Shown here: positions 18,053 through 27,757 of the stretch, piece by piece | Layout of the letters: every line of letters starts with the position of its first letter | Position numbering within the stretch: the first letter of the stretch is position 1 | Source of the DNA: Frankia alni | GTDB lineage: Bacteria; Actinomycetota; Actinomycetes; Frankiales; Frankiaceae | Assembly (NCBI GenBank): GCA_026225295.1 | Contig: JAMFSN010000208.1 | Span: 1 to 46,199, forward strand | Direction of reading: 5' to 3' | Length of the DNA: 46,199 nucleotides | Program-made: the position numbers and the translations under genes | The notes under the pieces: generated by a model | Told to the model about the DNA's origin: nothing | The model's database searches: none | Seen by the model: only the letters and a program-made list of their open reading frames with translations

Positions 18053-19285
18053 TCACGCGCCGATGGCCGGCCGGGACAGGGCCGCGAGCGCTTCCGAAAG
18101 ATCACTGACCTGCCCGACCCGGGCCGGGAGCGTCATGCCCCGCCACCCCGGGCCGCCGACCACCGTGACGGTCGGCGGTCGGGTCGCCGGTAGCGAGCTG
18201 ATTCCCCGACCGTCGGCCGCCAGCCGCAGCTGAGCCCAGATCAGTACCGCGGCCGGCCCGGTCCGCGCGACCGCGCTGCGCAGGGCGGCGGTCGGCACCG
18301 CCGGCCCGAGCATGCGGCTCGCCACCCCCCGCTCGGCGAGCCCGGCCGCGACCGCGAACAGCGGCAGGCTGTGGCGGTCGCCCGGCCCGCAGGCCAGCAG
18401 GACCGGACGACCGGCGCCCCGGTGCCCGTGGTCGACGTGCAGGCGCAGGGCGCTGACGATGCATTCGGTCAGGAGGTGTTCGACCTCGATCCCGTCCCCG
18501 GTCGCCTCCCACCGGCGACCGGCCGCGACCAGCACCGGCCGCAGCAGCCCGTCCCAGGTCGCCACCACGCCGTCGAATTCCAGGGCCCGGGTCACGATGC
18601 GCCGCATGGCCTCGGTGTCGAGCGCCATCGCGGCCCGGGCCAGCCCCCGGGCCGGGGCCGGGGCGCCGGGCAGCGACAGGACCCGGCCGCCGGAACCACC
18701 GGGCCGGCCGGCCGGTACGCCGGCCCGGATCCCGGCGTGGGCGGCCGCGGTCCAGGGCGGTTCCCCGGGCGGCCCGTCGGCGCCCGGGGGAACGCGGTCG
18801 AGCCCGGGTCCGAGCCCGGGTCCGAGGCCGGGTCCGAGGCCGGGTCCGGGCGGCGGGACGGCCGTCAGGAGCGCCGACGGCCCGGATTCCGGGGCCGCCC
18901 GTGGGGGGCCCGGGGGGCGGGCCGCAGGAGTCCCGTCCGACGCTTCGCCGTGGGAGTCCCCGGCTGAACCCCGATCGGGTTCGAGATCTGGCCCGGACGG
19001 CCCGGGCTCCGACCCCCGCCGGGGTCGGGCCGACAGGGCGATGCGGGCCGCGTCGGCGGGGGCCACCCCGTCGAGGGTCAACCGCCGCATCAATTCGAGT
19101 CGGGCCAGGTCGTGTGGGTCGTACCGGCGGCGGGTACCGCTCTCATGTTCGGTGGGACCCAGGCCGTAGCGGCGATCCCACGTACGGAGGGTCGCGGGTG
19201 CCACTCCCAGACGACGGGCCACCGCCGCGACCGTAAAGCGCGGAGGGTGGACCGCCGGGTCAGGGGATGGGGTCACATCGCTCAT
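18053..19285 (-). CDS. MerR-family regulator with cobalamin-binding-type C-terminal domain
   Basis: A 410-residue protein. The MerR winged helix (about residues 17-85: FTVAAVARRLGVAPATLRTW, DRRYGLGP, RRYDPHDLARLELM) is followed by a long Gly/Pro linker with a GPGL repeat encoded by a 12-bp tandem repeat (four units, 18801-18848). Next come a B12-binding helical-bundle domain (WDGLLRPVLVAAGRRWE and IEVEHLLTECI) and a Rossmann-like B12-binding domain. This is the architecture of CarH/LitR light-responsive regulators, but the cobalamin-ligand motif DxHxxG reads DRHSLP: the His is kept and the Gly is replaced. ATG 19285 is preferred. A TTG nine codons upstream is possible. It is divergent from whiB. 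Confidence 0.85.
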   Translation of the reverse strand: MSDVTPSPDPAVHPPRFTVAAVARRLGVAPATLRTWDRRYGLGPTEHESGTRRRYDPHDLARLELMRRLTLDGVAPADAARIALSARPRRGSEPGPSGPDLEPDRGSAGDSHGEASDGTPAARPPGPPRAAPESGPSALLTAVPPPGPGLGPGLGPGLGPGLDRVPPGADGPPGEPPWTAAAHAGIRAGVPAGRPGGSGGRVLSLPGAPAPARGLARAAMALDTEAMRRIVTRALEFDGVVATWDGLLRPVLVAAGRRWEATGDGIEVEHLLTECIVSALRLHVDHGHRGAGRPVLLACGPGDRHSLPLFAVAAGLAERGVASRMLGPAVPTAALRSAVARTGPAAVLIWAQLRLAADGRGISSLPATRPPTVTVVGGPGWRGMTLPARVGQVSDLSEALAALSRPAIGA

Positions 19286-19360
19286 GGTGGATCGGGCGGA
19301 CCGTACCGACAACTTGGCGACGAAGTAGCGATGAACAGCCTTTTGCCGTGCGATTCGGAT

Positions 19361-19391
19361 AGTTGAACAACTTACGAAGCGGTACTAGGGT
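19361..19391 (+). promoter_or_regulatory. whiB promoter with a palindrome over the -35
   Basis: TTGAAC (19363-19368), 17-bp spacer, TAGGGT (19386-19391). The -35 lies inside the palindrome AGTTGAACAACT (19361-19372). A second ACAACTT occurs at 19309-19315 near the divergent merR start. The palindrome is a candidate operator for WhiB itself or for the MerR protein. Confidence 0.6.
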
Positions 19392-19438
19392 GCGGATGAG
19401 CGGCGTCAGCCGCCCAGGTAAAAGGGGGGCTCGAGCAC

Positions 19439-19816
19439 ATGACGGACGTACGACGACTCCCAGGTCCGGGCGCGGAGAAGTGGGAATGGCAGTTGCACGG
19501 TTCCTGCCGCGGCGAGAACACCGAGCTTTTCTTCCATCCCGAAGGTGAACGTGGCCCCGCCCGCGCCGCCCGGGAGGCCGCGGCCAAGTCCATCTGCTCG
19601 ACCTGCCCGGTGATCCTGGCCTGCGGCGAACACGCGCTGCGGACCCGCGAACCGTACGGCGTGTGGGGCGGCATGAGCGAATCCGAGCGGGAGGCGGCCA
19701 TCGCCGGCCGCGGCCGCCGGGTGCCGGCCGCCACCGCCGTCGCGCCGGCCCCGACCGGCCCGACCGGAGCCCCGGACCCGGGTGACAACGGCGGGAACCT
19801 GTTGACCGCCTGCTGA
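19439..19816 (+). CDS. WhiB-family Fe-S transcription factor (WhiB3/WhiD-like)
   Basis: A 125-residue Wbl protein that binds a redox-sensitive [4Fe-4S] cluster and acts with sigma-A-type RNA polymerase. The four ligands are Cys23, Cys53, Cys56 and Cys62 (CSTCPVILAC), followed by the GVWGGMSESER turn and a basic segment (GRGRR). The C-terminal 35 residues are Pro/Ala-rich. The neighbours guaB and groEL match M. tuberculosis whiB3 (Rv3416) and Streptomyces whiD, so it is probably that orthologue. Assignment rests on context. ATG 19439 follows AAGGGGGG. Confidence 0.93.
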   Translation: MTDVRRLPGPGAEKWEWQLHGSCRGENTELFFHPEGERGPARAAREAAAKSICSTCPVILACGEHALRTREPYGVWGGMSESEREAAIAGRGRRVPAATAVAPAPTGPTGAPDPGDNGGNLLTAC

Positions 19817-19843
19817 CCGGGCCGCCGCGCGGTGTGGACGAAC

Positions 19844-19885
19844 GAAGCCCCGGACGATCTCCTGATCGGGATCGTCCGGGGCTTC
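19844..19885. terminator. bidirectional terminator between whiB and groEL
   Basis: A perfect 15-bp stem, GAAGCCCCGGACGAT (19844-19858) with 19871-19885, and a 12-base loop, between convergent genes. Between it and the groEL stop lies a 14-bp tandem duplication (19916-19929 and 19930-19943, GGTGGTGCCGT core). Confidence 0.85.
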
Positions 19886-19967
19886 GATCGTTCAGCTACC
19901 TGGCGGTGCCGGGTCGGTGGTGCCGTACTGGTGGTGCCGTGGAGCTTTCCGAGCGGTGGAGCCGGGG

Positions 19968-21620
<1,653 letters not shown>

Positions 21621-21662
21621 TCAGGTGGGCCGGCCGCACCGCGTCAGCGCGTGGCCCGCAAC

Positions 21663-21730
21663 GACCTCCGCCCCGGAGGCCCCCCGTCACGCACGATCAC
21701 GTGACGGGGGGACCCGCCGGGGCGGAGGTC
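21663..21730 (-). other. large hairpin in the groES-groEL intergenic region
   Basis: A 14-bp outer stem (21663-21676 with 21717-21730) and an 11-bp inner stem (21680-21690 with 21701-21711), separated by a small internal loop, with a 10-base apical loop. It sits between the groES stop and the groEL RBS. It could set the groES:groEL ratio by attenuation, RNA processing or mRNA protection. I recall processing of the groESL message in M. tuberculosis, but no site can be read here. Confidence 0.7.
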
Positions 21731-21745
21731 CGGCAATACCGTCGA

Positions 21746-22051
21746 CTACTTCTCGATGATCGCGAGAACGTCGCGGGCGGAGAGGACGAGGTACTCCTCG
21801 CCGCTGTACTTGACCTCGGTGCCGCCGTACTTGCTGTACAGCACGACGTCGCCGACCTTGACGTCCAGCGGGACGCGGGCCCCGTCCTCGAAGCGGCCCG
21901 GGCCGACGGCCAGGACCGTGCCCTCCTGGGGCTTCTCCTTGACGGTGTCCGGAATCACGATGCCGGATGCGGTCGTCTGCTCCGCATCCGACGGCTGGAC
22001 AACGATGCGGTCCTCGAGAGGCTTGATGGAGACTTTGGTGGCGGTCGTCAC
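21746..22051 (-). CDS. groES: 10-kDa co-chaperonin GroES
   Basis: A 101-residue co-chaperonin forming the heptameric lid of GroEL. It contains [10 protein letters not shown], the mobile loop ([20 protein letters not shown]), [17 protein letters not shown] and the C-terminal DVLAIIEK. The start is GTG 22051 ([11 protein letters not shown]), with GGGGGAGG just upstream. The longer frame to 22150 runs through the leader and is rejected. Transcribed from a sigma70-type promoter with an overlapping CIRCE operator. Confidence 0.96.
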   Translation of the reverse strand: MTTATKVSIKPLEDRIVVQPSDAEQTTASGIVIPDTVKEKPQEGTVLAVGPGRFEDGARVPLDVKVGDVVLYSKYGGTEVKYSGEEYLVLSARDVLAIIEK

Positions 22052-22137
22052 GATCGACCTCCCCCTTCCTACGTTGGACGAGAGAGCGACCCATGGCGGC
22101 CTGCCGTCGCGGGTGAACAGGCGCCCTGTCGCTGTCG

Positions 22138-22164
22138 CTGGCACTCTCATGTGCCGAGTGCCAA
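22138..22164 (-). promoter_or_regulatory. CIRCE element (HrcA operator)
   Basis: Arms CTGGCACTC (22138-22146) and GAGTGCCAA (22156-22164) with the canonical nine-base spacer. Eight of the nine arm positions pair (TGGCACTC/GAGTGCCA). The consensus is TTAGCACTC-N9-GAGTGCTAA. It overlaps the expected groES transcription start, so HrcA should repress the operon without stress. Confidence 0.92.
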
Positions 22165-22190
22165 CCTAGCACCCGTCCGGCCCGCGTCAA
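22163..22190 (-). promoter_or_regulatory. groESL promoter
   Basis: On the minus strand, TTGACG (22190-22185), a 16-bp spacer, and TAGGTT (22168-22163). The -10 abuts the CIRCE element. Confidence 0.75.
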
Positions 22191-22207
22191 CCAACGAGAT
22201 CGGAATT

Positions 22208-22253
22208 GTCAACACCCCGTGGGCGCCACGCTCCCGGCCCGCGGGGTGTTGAC
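22208..22253. other. long hairpin in the groES/hydrolase divergent region
   Basis: GTCAACACCCCG (22208-22219) pairs perfectly with 22242-22253, and GGGC/GCCC extends the stem to about 17 bp with a 12-base loop. A terminator-like hairpin in a region between divergent genes is unexpected. It may insulate the two promoters. The left arm starts with GGAATTGTC, a string also found in the dispersed repeat described at 31608 and 38272. Confidence 0.65.
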
Positions 22254-22271
22254 CGCCGGCGGCCCGGCCCG

Positions 22272-22304
22272 AACCGGACGTTCCGCAACCGGACGTTCTA
22301 CGGT
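22272..22304 (+). promoter_or_regulatory. two tandem AACCGGACGTTC boxes and a -10 before the hydrolase gene
   Basis: AACCGGACGTTC occurs at 22272-22283 and 22287-22298 (15-bp period). With the preceding base each reads [G/C]AAC-N5-GTTC, a near-palindrome. TACGGT (22299-22304) follows directly and could be the -10. This looks like an operator or activator site array. Confidence 0.5.
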
Positions 22305-22342
22305 GTGGTCACGGCGCGCCCACCGTGGAGGGAGAACTCCGG

Positions 22343-23542
22343 ATGGACCATCCACCGAATACCGCGCGATCGAATGGCGCGGGACCGGACCGCTCGCGGA
22401 CGGGCCGGGCGGCGCGCGCGTTGACCCGGACCGCGCTCACCGCGGTGCTCGGCTCCGTGGCAATGAAAGTGGTCCGCGGGCTGGACGACCGGGCCGTCAT
22501 CAATGACCCCCGGGGACGGGAGCTGGTGCCTTTGACGCCCACTGTCCGGCAGACGGTGACCGCCCCGGGTGGCCCGGATATCAATGTCGCGATCTACGGA
22601 CCGGACGGCGCGCCGACCGTCGTGCTGGCCCACGGCTGGACCTGCGCAATCGATTTCTGGACCCCGCAGATCCGGGCGCTGTCGGCCGGTCTGCGGGTCG
22701 TCGCGTACGACCAGCGGGGCCACGGTCGCAGCGGCCGACCCGGACCGGGCGGCTACACGATGGACGCCCTCGCCGACGACCTGCTGGCCGTCCTCGACGC
22801 CTGCGTCCCGGCCGGCGAGCGGGTCGTTCTCGTTGGCCACAGCATGGGCGGGTTCGCCACGCTCGCGTTCGCCGGCCGTCATCCCGCCGAGCTGCGCCGG
22901 CGGATCGCGGGGGTCGTGCTGGCCAGCACCGCGGCCACCGACACCGTGGCGGACACGCGGGTCCTGCCGGGCGGGCCGGCCGCCCTGCGGGGGGCCCGGA
23001 CCGCGGTGGCGCGGGCCGTGCTGGGGTCCACCGCCCCGACCGGGCCGGCCTCCCCGATCTCGCGGCGGGTCGTCCGCTTCGCGACCCTGGGCCCGGCCGC
23101 GAGCCCGGCCCAGGTCGCGTTCTGCGAGCGGATCGCCCTGGCCTGCCCACCGGTCGTGCGGGGCGGCTTCGCGGCGGCCATCGCCCAGCTGGACCTCGGC
23201 GCGCAGGTGGCCCAGCTCGACGTCCCGACCATCGTGGTCACCGGAACCGACGACCGGCTGCTGCCGCCCGGCCATTCCCGGCGACTCGCGGCCGGGCTGC
23301 CGGCGCTCGTCGAGCTCGTCGAACTGCCGGACGTCGGCCACATGACCCCCGTCGAGGCGCCGACGGTGGTCACCGGCCTGATCCAACGCCTGGTCGACCT
23401 CTACCTCGCGGGGGCGCCGGCCGCCCCCGACCATCGTCCGGACGGGCCGAAGGTCGCGACCCAGAGCCTGCGGTCGCCCGGGACCATGGCCGCCGGCGAC
23501 GCGGGAAGGGCCACGGTCGCGCCGCCGTTGGCCGAATCGTGA
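22343..23542 (+). CDS. alpha/beta hydrolase
   Basis: A 399-residue alpha/beta-hydrolase-fold enzyme of unknown substrate. It has the oxyanion segment VVLAHGWTC, DQRGHGRSGRP, the nucleophile elbow VGHSMGG (Ser about 167), an acid in VVTGTDDRLLPPGHS and the catalytic His in VGHMTPVEAP. About 75 N-terminal residues precede the fold and include a weakly hydrophobic stretch (ALTRTALTAVLGSVAMKVV), possibly a membrane anchor. A disordered C-terminal tail follows. ATG 22343 is chosen because GGAGGGAG lies just before it. A GTG at 22325 is upstream of that RBS. Esterase, lipase or haloperoxidase-like activity cannot be told apart. Confidence 0.88.
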   Translation: MDHPPNTARSNGAGPDRSRTGRAARALTRTALTAVLGSVAMKVVRGLDDRAVINDPRGRELVPLTPTVRQTVTAPGGPDINVAIYGPDGAPTVVLAHGWTCAIDFWTPQIRALSAGLRVVAYDQRGHGRSGRPGPGGYTMDALADDLLAVLDACVPAGERVVLVGHSMGGFATLAFAGRHPAELRRRIAGVVLASTAATDTVADTRVLPGGPAALRGARTAVARAVLGSTAPTGPASPISRRVVRFATLGPAASPAQVAFCERIALACPPVVRGGFAAAIAQLDLGAQVAQLDVPTIVVTGTDDRLLPPGHSRRLAAGLPALVELVELPDVGHMTPVEAPTVVTGLIQRLVDLYLAGAPAAPDHRPDGPKVATQSLRSPGTMAAGDAGRATVAPPLAES

Positions 23543-23615
23543 TCTGACGGATTATCCGTGCTGGCCATGGGTACTCCATGATCCGAGCGCCAGAGTGGCG
23601 TCGGAGGGAGTCACC

Positions 23616-24014
23616 ATGACGATCGGAGCCGGCATCTTCCTGCTGGCGGTGGGCGCGATCCTCGCCTTTGCGGTGCACGTCTCGCTGTCGGGTCTGAACA
23701 TCGCGGTGATCGGCGTCATTCTGATGATCGCCGGCGCCGTCGGGATCGCACTCGGTCTCACGGTGTTCGCCCCCCGGCGACGCACGAGCATCGGGTCGGC
23801 GCGGATCGGGCCGACCGGACAGCCGTACGGCGAGGGCTCCCTCGGCGAGACCGTGACGGTCGAGGACGTGCCCACCGAGGACGCCCCCATCGAGCGGGTG
23901 CCCGTCAGCGATCTGTACACCGAAGAGACGGTGCCGGTGGCGCGCGAGCGCCGCTACCGGCGCCGGACCCGTACCACCGCCCGGACCGAGGAGTACCCGC
24001 CCCGGACCCCGTGA
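23616..24014 (+). CDS. small membrane protein, DUF6458-like
   Basis: A 132-residue protein with two closely spaced TM helices at the N-terminus (IGAGIFLLAVGAILAFAVHV, then NIAVIGVILMIAGAVGIALG), followed by a charged cytoplasmic tail rich in Glu/Val/Thr and ending in Arg-rich RRYRRRTRTTAR. This matches the actinobacterial DUF6458 layout. The function is unknown. ATG 23616 has RBS GGAGGGAG (23603-23610). It is codirectional with the hydrolase 73 bp upstream. Confidence 0.8.
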   Translation: MTIGAGIFLLAVGAILAFAVHVSLSGLNIAVIGVILMIAGAVGIALGLTVFAPRRRTSIGSARIGPTGQPYGEGSLGETVTVEDVPTEDAPIERVPVSDLYTEETVPVARERRYRRRTRTTARTEEYPPRTP

Positions 24015-24031
24015 CCAGCGGCTGGTGCTCG

Positions 24032-24070
24032 ACGCGGGGCGCGCGTTCCCTCACCGGGCGCGCCCCGCGT
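24032..24070. terminator. bidirectional terminator between DUF6458 and UXS genes
   Basis: A perfect 13-bp stem, ACGCGGGGCGCGC (24032-24044) with 24058-24070, and a 13-base loop, between convergent genes. Confidence 0.82.
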
Positions 24071-24108
24071 GGTCCGGGACCGCGTTTCGTCGTCCGGCGA
24101 CGAGCCGG

Positions 24109-25050
24109 TCAGCGCACGTCCGGGTGGTCACGGAACCAGGCGATCGTGCTTTCCAGCCCGGCCCGCAGGTCGACGACCGGCTCCCAGTCCAGCGCGGCCC
24201 GGGCCAGAGTGATGTCGGGTTGGCGGACCGTCGGATCGTCGGTCGGGCGCGGCATGAAGGTGATCGGCGAGTCGCTTTTGGCGACCTCCCGGACCAGTTC
24301 GGCCAGTTCCAGGATCGACAGTTCGTAAGGGTTGCCGATGTTCATCGGGCCCGGCTGGTCGGACCGCATCAGCCGGACGATGCCCTCGACCAGATCCTTG
24401 ACGAAGATGATGGACCGGGTCTGGCTGCCGTCCCCGGCCACCGTGATGGGCTCGCCGCGCAGGGCCTGGGTCGCGAAGGCCGGAATGGCCCGGCCGTCGT
24501 TCGGTCGCATCCGCGGACCATGGGTATTGAAGATCCGCACAATCGCCGTATCGACATTGTGGCTGCGCCGGTAGGCCATGGTCAGCGCCTCGCCGAACCG
24601 CTTCGCCTCGTCGTAGACGCCGCGCGGGCCGACCGGGTTGACGTGACCCCAGTAGTCCTCGGCCTGCGGGTGCACCTGCGGGTCGCCGTACACCTCCGAC
24701 GTGGAGGCGAGCAGAAAACGCGCGCCCTTGTCCTTGGCCAGGCCGAGCGCGTGCAAAGTGCCGATCGAACCGACCTTCAACGTCTGGATAGGCAGGTGCA
24801 GGTAGTCAATGGGGCTGGCCGGGGACGCGAAATGCAGGACGTTGTCGACCGGGCCCGGGACGTGGACGTAGTCGGTGACGTCGCACCGGATCAGCTGGAA
24901 TCCGTCCTCGGCCACCAGATGGGCGACGTTGGCCGGGGTTCCGGTCACGAAATTGTCGAGACAAACGACATCGTGACCATCCCTGATCAGCCGCTCGCAC
25001 AGATGAGACCCGAGAAAGCCGGCCCCGCCGGTCACCACCGTGCGCGCCAT
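24109..25050 (-). CDS. UDP-glucuronate decarboxylase-like NAD-dependent epimerase/dehydratase
   Basis: A 313-residue extended short-chain dehydrogenase closest in motifs to UDP-xylose synthase. It has the NAD-binding [17 protein letters not shown], the catalytic Thr/Ser region [12 protein letters not shown], the active-site Tyr-Lys as [13 protein letters not shown], and the family's [21 protein letters not shown] and [15 protein letters not shown]. It would make UDP-xylose from UDP-glucuronate, a sugar donor for glycans, but other nucleotide-sugar epimerases share these motifs. ATG 25050 has GGAGG. It starts 29 bp after the small gene upstream, so they may be cotranscribed. Confidence 0.88.
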   Translation of the reverse strand: MARTVVTGGAGFLGSHLCERLIRDGHDVVCLDNFVTGTPANVAHLVAEDGFQLIRCDVTDYVHVPGPVDNVLHFASPASPIDYLHLPIQTLKVGSIGTLHALGLAKDKGARFLLASTSEVYGDPQVHPQAEDYWGHVNPVGPRGVYDEAKRFGEALTMAYRRSHNVDTAIVRIFNTHGPRMRPNDGRAIPAFATQALRGEPITVAGDGSQTRSIIFVKDLVEGIVRLMRSDQPGPMNIGNPYELSILELAELVREVAKSDSPITFMPRPTDDPTVRQPDITLARAALDWEPVVDLRAGLESTIAWFRDHPDVR

Positions 25051-25079
25051 CTGATTACCTCCATCATTTGATGATCTGA

Positions 25080-25316
25080 TTACTCTACGCGATCGAAGAT
25101 CCAGCTTCCGGGGCGGCGGGCCGCCAGTCCTACGGGCGGCTCGGGCAGATCGGGAGGGTCGACGGAACCGACCCCGGCGGCCGGGAGCATCACGACGATG
25201 CGTTCGGCATCCTGGTCGGTGCTGCGGTAGACCTGCGCGGGCCGGCCCTCGAGCACCGCGGCGACCCAGCGCAGAAGGTCATCGCGACGGCCGTCCACGG
25301 CCCGGACCTCCCACAT
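25080..25316 (-). CDS. small hypothetical protein
   Basis: A 78-residue protein, not recognised: [20 protein letters not shown] followed by [30 protein letters not shown] and a C-terminal WIFDRVE. Amino-acid composition and third-position GC look like genuine coding sequence, and the pattern suggests a compact alpha/beta fold of about 50 residues. ATG 25316 or GTG 25322 could be the start, and neither has a strong RBS. It lies between tsaD and the epimerase gene on the same strand. Confidence 0.6.
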   Translation of the reverse strand: MWEVRAVDGRRDDLLRWVAAVLEGRPAQVYRSTDQDAERIVVMLPAAGVGSVDPPDLPEPPVGLAARRPGSWIFDRVE

Positions 25317-25404
25317 ACGCACCCGACCCACCCGGCCATTGTCACCCCGCGATCGGTCCCACCGCCCGAACGCGCGGCACGGCCCCGCGAACGACCACGT
25401 TCGG

Positions 25405-26421
25405 TCAGGCTGACAGCGGCAGCGATGAGCTGGCCGCCAGGTCCAGCTCCGAGGCGGGGGCCCCGGCCGCGACCCGCAGGCCGCCCAGCGCGGCGACCAT
25501 GGCTCCGTTATCGGTACACAGCCCGGGCCTCGGCACCCGCAGCGTGATGCCGGCCGCCTCGCAACGGGCCGCGGCCAGGGCCCGCAGCCGGCTGTTGGCG
25601 GCGACGCCACCCCCGACCACCAGGGTGTCGATGCCCCGCTCCCGGCACGCGGTGACGGCCTTGGCGGTCAGCACATCGGCCACCGCCTCCTGGAAGGACG
25701 CGGCCACGTCGGCGACCGGCACCGGCTCGCCGGCCGCCCGGCGGGCCTCCACCCAGCGGGCCACGGCCGTTTTGAGGCCCGAGAACGAGAAGTCGTAGGT
25801 GCCGTCGCCGGCCTTGCCCCGGGGAAAGGGAATGGTCGCGGCGCCCTCGCGGGCCAGCCGGTCGATGGGCGGACCGCCCGGAAAGGGCAGGCCCAGCAGG
25901 CGGGCGACCTTGTCGAACGCCTCGCCGGCGGCGTCGTCCACGGTGGCGCCGAGGCTGACCACCGGCTCGCGGGCCAGGTCCGGTACGGCCAGCAACGACG
26001 AGTGCCCGCCCGAGACGAGCAGGGCCATCGCCGGGCGGGGCAACGGGCCGTGCTCGAGCGTGTCCACCGCCACGTGAGCCTCCAGATGATGCACGCCGTA
26101 GAGCGGCACCCCGAGGGCCAACGCGTACGCCTTCGCCGCGGCCACTCCCACCAGCAGCGCGCCGGCCAGGCCGGGCCCGGCGGTGACGGCGACCGCGTCG
26201 ACGTCCGCGGGGCGCAACCGGGCGTCGGCGAGCGCCCGGTCGAGGGTCGGCACCATCGCCTCCAGATGCGCGCGCGCCGCGACCTCCGGCACGACGCCCC
26301 CGTACCGGGCGTGCTGGTCGACCGAGGAGGCGATCGCGTCGGCGAGCAGGACACCGTCGCGCACGATGCCCACGCCGGTCTCGTCGCAGGACGTCTCGAT
26401 ACCGAGCACGACCGGACTCAC
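25405..26421 (-). CDS. tsaD: tRNA N6-threonylcarbamoyltransferase TsaD
   Basis: The 338-residue catalytic subunit of the t6A37 tRNA modification complex transfers threonylcarbamoyl from TC-AMP to tRNA with TsaB and TsaE. Motifs: [16 protein letters not shown], metal-binding [32 protein letters not shown], and [14 protein letters not shown] with a nearby TDNGAM. GTG 26421 overlaps the rimI stop as GTGA. The longer frame upstream is rejected. It is the last gene of the nnrE-tsaE-tsaB-rimI-tsaD operon. Confidence 0.97.
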   Translation of the reverse strand: MSPVVLGIETSCDETGVGIVRDGVLLADAIASSVDQHARYGGVVPEVAARAHLEAMVPTLDRALADARLRPADVDAVAVTAGPGLAGALLVGVAAAKAYALALGVPLYGVHHLEAHVAVDTLEHGPLPRPAMALLVSGGHSSLLAVPDLAREPVVSLGATVDDAAGEAFDKVARLLGLPFPGGPPIDRLAREGAATIPFPRGKAGDGTYDFSFSGLKTAVARWVEARRAAGEPVPVADVAASFQEAVADVLTAKAVTACRERGIDTLVVGGGVAANSRLRALAAARCEAAGITLRVPRPGLCTDNGAMVAALGGLRVAAGAPASELDLAASSSLPLSA

Positions 26422-26990
26422 GGGGCCACCGAGCGTTCCAGGCGGTCGAGGTGGCGGCCGTAGTCTGACCGGTGCAGACCGCGCAGCACCATCACGTAGG
26501 CGTCCGCCCCCGACGGCTGGTAGTAACCCCGGCGGATCCCGATGTCGACGAATCCGAACCGCTGGTAGACCGAGCGGGCCGGGTCGTTGTCGGTCCGCAC
26601 CTCCAGGCCGCAGGCCCGCGCGCCCCGCTCCCGGGCGTAGCGCAGGATCGCCACCATCAGACGCGTGCCGAGGCCGCTGCCACGCCACCGGGACACCACC
26701 GCGATCGTCTGCACGTACGCCTCCTCGCCGTGGACCGCGAGACCGGCGTACCCGACGATCGCGTCCGCCTCGTCCCGGGCGATGAGGTAGAGCCGGGTGT
26801 CCCCCTGGGCCAGCTCAGACCAGAACAGCTCGTCGGACCAGGCGTCCTCACCGAAGACCCCCCGTTCCAGATGGCCCAGCGACTCGATGTCCCACCAGCG
26901 CATCGGATGCAGGCTGACGGTCCGGCCACGACCGCCGCGGTCGCCACCGCCGTCCGGACCGCGCCGGGCTCCGCGACTGGTGGCGGTCAC
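26418..26990 (-). CDS. rimI: ribosomal protein S18 alanine N-acetyltransferase RimI
   Basis: A 190-residue GNAT acetyltransferase with [20 protein letters not shown], acetyl-CoA-binding [15 protein letters not shown], and [20 protein letters not shown]. RimI acetylates N-terminal Ala of S18 and possibly other proteins. The start GTG 26990 overlaps the tsaB stop (GTGA). It adds about 29 Gly/Arg-rich residues before the family core, and the ATG at 26903 is a possible internal start. Its place between tsaB and tsaD is standard in actinobacteria. Confidence 0.93.
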   Translation of the reverse strand: MTATSRGARRGPDGGGDRGGRGRTVSLHPMRWWDIESLGHLERGVFGEDAWSDELFWSELAQGDTRLYLIARDEADAIVGYAGLAVHGEEAYVQTIAVVSRWRGSGLGTRLMVAILRYARERGARACGLEVRTDNDPARSVYQRFGFVDIGIRRGYYQPSGADAYVMVLRGLHRSDYGRHLDRLERSVAP

Positions 26991-27748
26991 GCGGTCACCG
27001 CCTTCGGCGCGGACGGGAGCGCGGCGTCCGGCCGACGCAGGTACAGCGGGACGAGCGGGGCCGGCGCCCCGCCGTCGAACAGGGCGGCCGCGACGATCCG
27101 GACGAGCGCCGCCGGGGACGGGAACACGGGTCGGGGCGGCGGCCGGAACCCCGCGAACGCCTCGGCGTACAGGGTGGCACCCGGCCCGAAGAGCGAGCCC
27201 ACCTGCGCCTCCCGCATCCGGGCGGCGGCGTCGGGCGGGCGGTCGACAGCCGGCCCGATGATCCGCTCCGGCTCGTCGGACCCACCCGTCGCGGGCCGGT
27301 AAGCCGCCCAGTAGACCTCCCGGCGCCGGGCGTCGGTGGCCACGGCCAGCGCCGACCGGCCGGCGTCCCGCGAGCCGGGGCGCTCGGCCTCGAGGAGGGC
27401 GGCCGCGTCCCCGGCCAGCGCGTCCAGGGAGCAGACCCCGTGGACGGGGATCCCGCGGGCCGCTCCGATCGCCGCGCCGGTGACCATGCCGACCCGCAGG
27501 CTCGTGAACGGGCCCGGGCCGGTGCCGACGACCACCGCGCCGAGATCGGCCGGCCGCGCGCCCGCCTCGGCGAGCACCGCGGCGATCGAGGGGGCCAGCA
27601 CCTCGCCGTGCCGGCGCGCGTCGACGGTCACCCGCCCGGCCAACGCGGTGATCACCGGACGGCTGCCCGGACCGGAAACCGCCGCGTCGACCCCGACCAG
27701 CGCGACGGAACACGCGGCGGTCGAGGTGTCGAGGGCTAGGACCAGCAC
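26987..27748 (-). CDS. tsaB: tRNA threonylcarbamoyladenosine biosynthesis protein TsaB
   Basis: A 253-residue ASKHA-fold paralogue of TsaD needed for t6A synthesis. It contains LVLALDTSTAACSVALVG, GAVVVGTGPGPFTSLRVGMV and RREVYWAAYRP. GTG 27748 starts nine bases after the tsaE stop. The TGA overlaps the rimI start. Confidence 0.95.
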   Translation of the reverse strand: MLVLALDTSTAACSVALVGVDAAVSGPGSRPVITALAGRVTVDARRHGEVLAPSIAAVLAEAGARPADLGAVVVGTGPGPFTSLRVGMVTGAAIGAARGIPVHGVCSLDALAGDAAALLEAERPGSRDAGRSALAVATDARRREVYWAAYRPATGGSDEPERIIGPAVDRPPDAAARMREAQVGSLFGPGATLYAEAFAGFRPPPRPVFPSPAALVRIVAAALFDGGAPAPLVPLYLRRPDAALPSAPKAVTA

Positions 27749-27757
27749 CGGTCCACC

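Noticed and set aside
22052-22150. longer groES start at 22150
   Set aside because: The added 33 residues run through the leader downstream of CIRCE, are not homologous, and bypass the strong RBS in front of GTG 22051.
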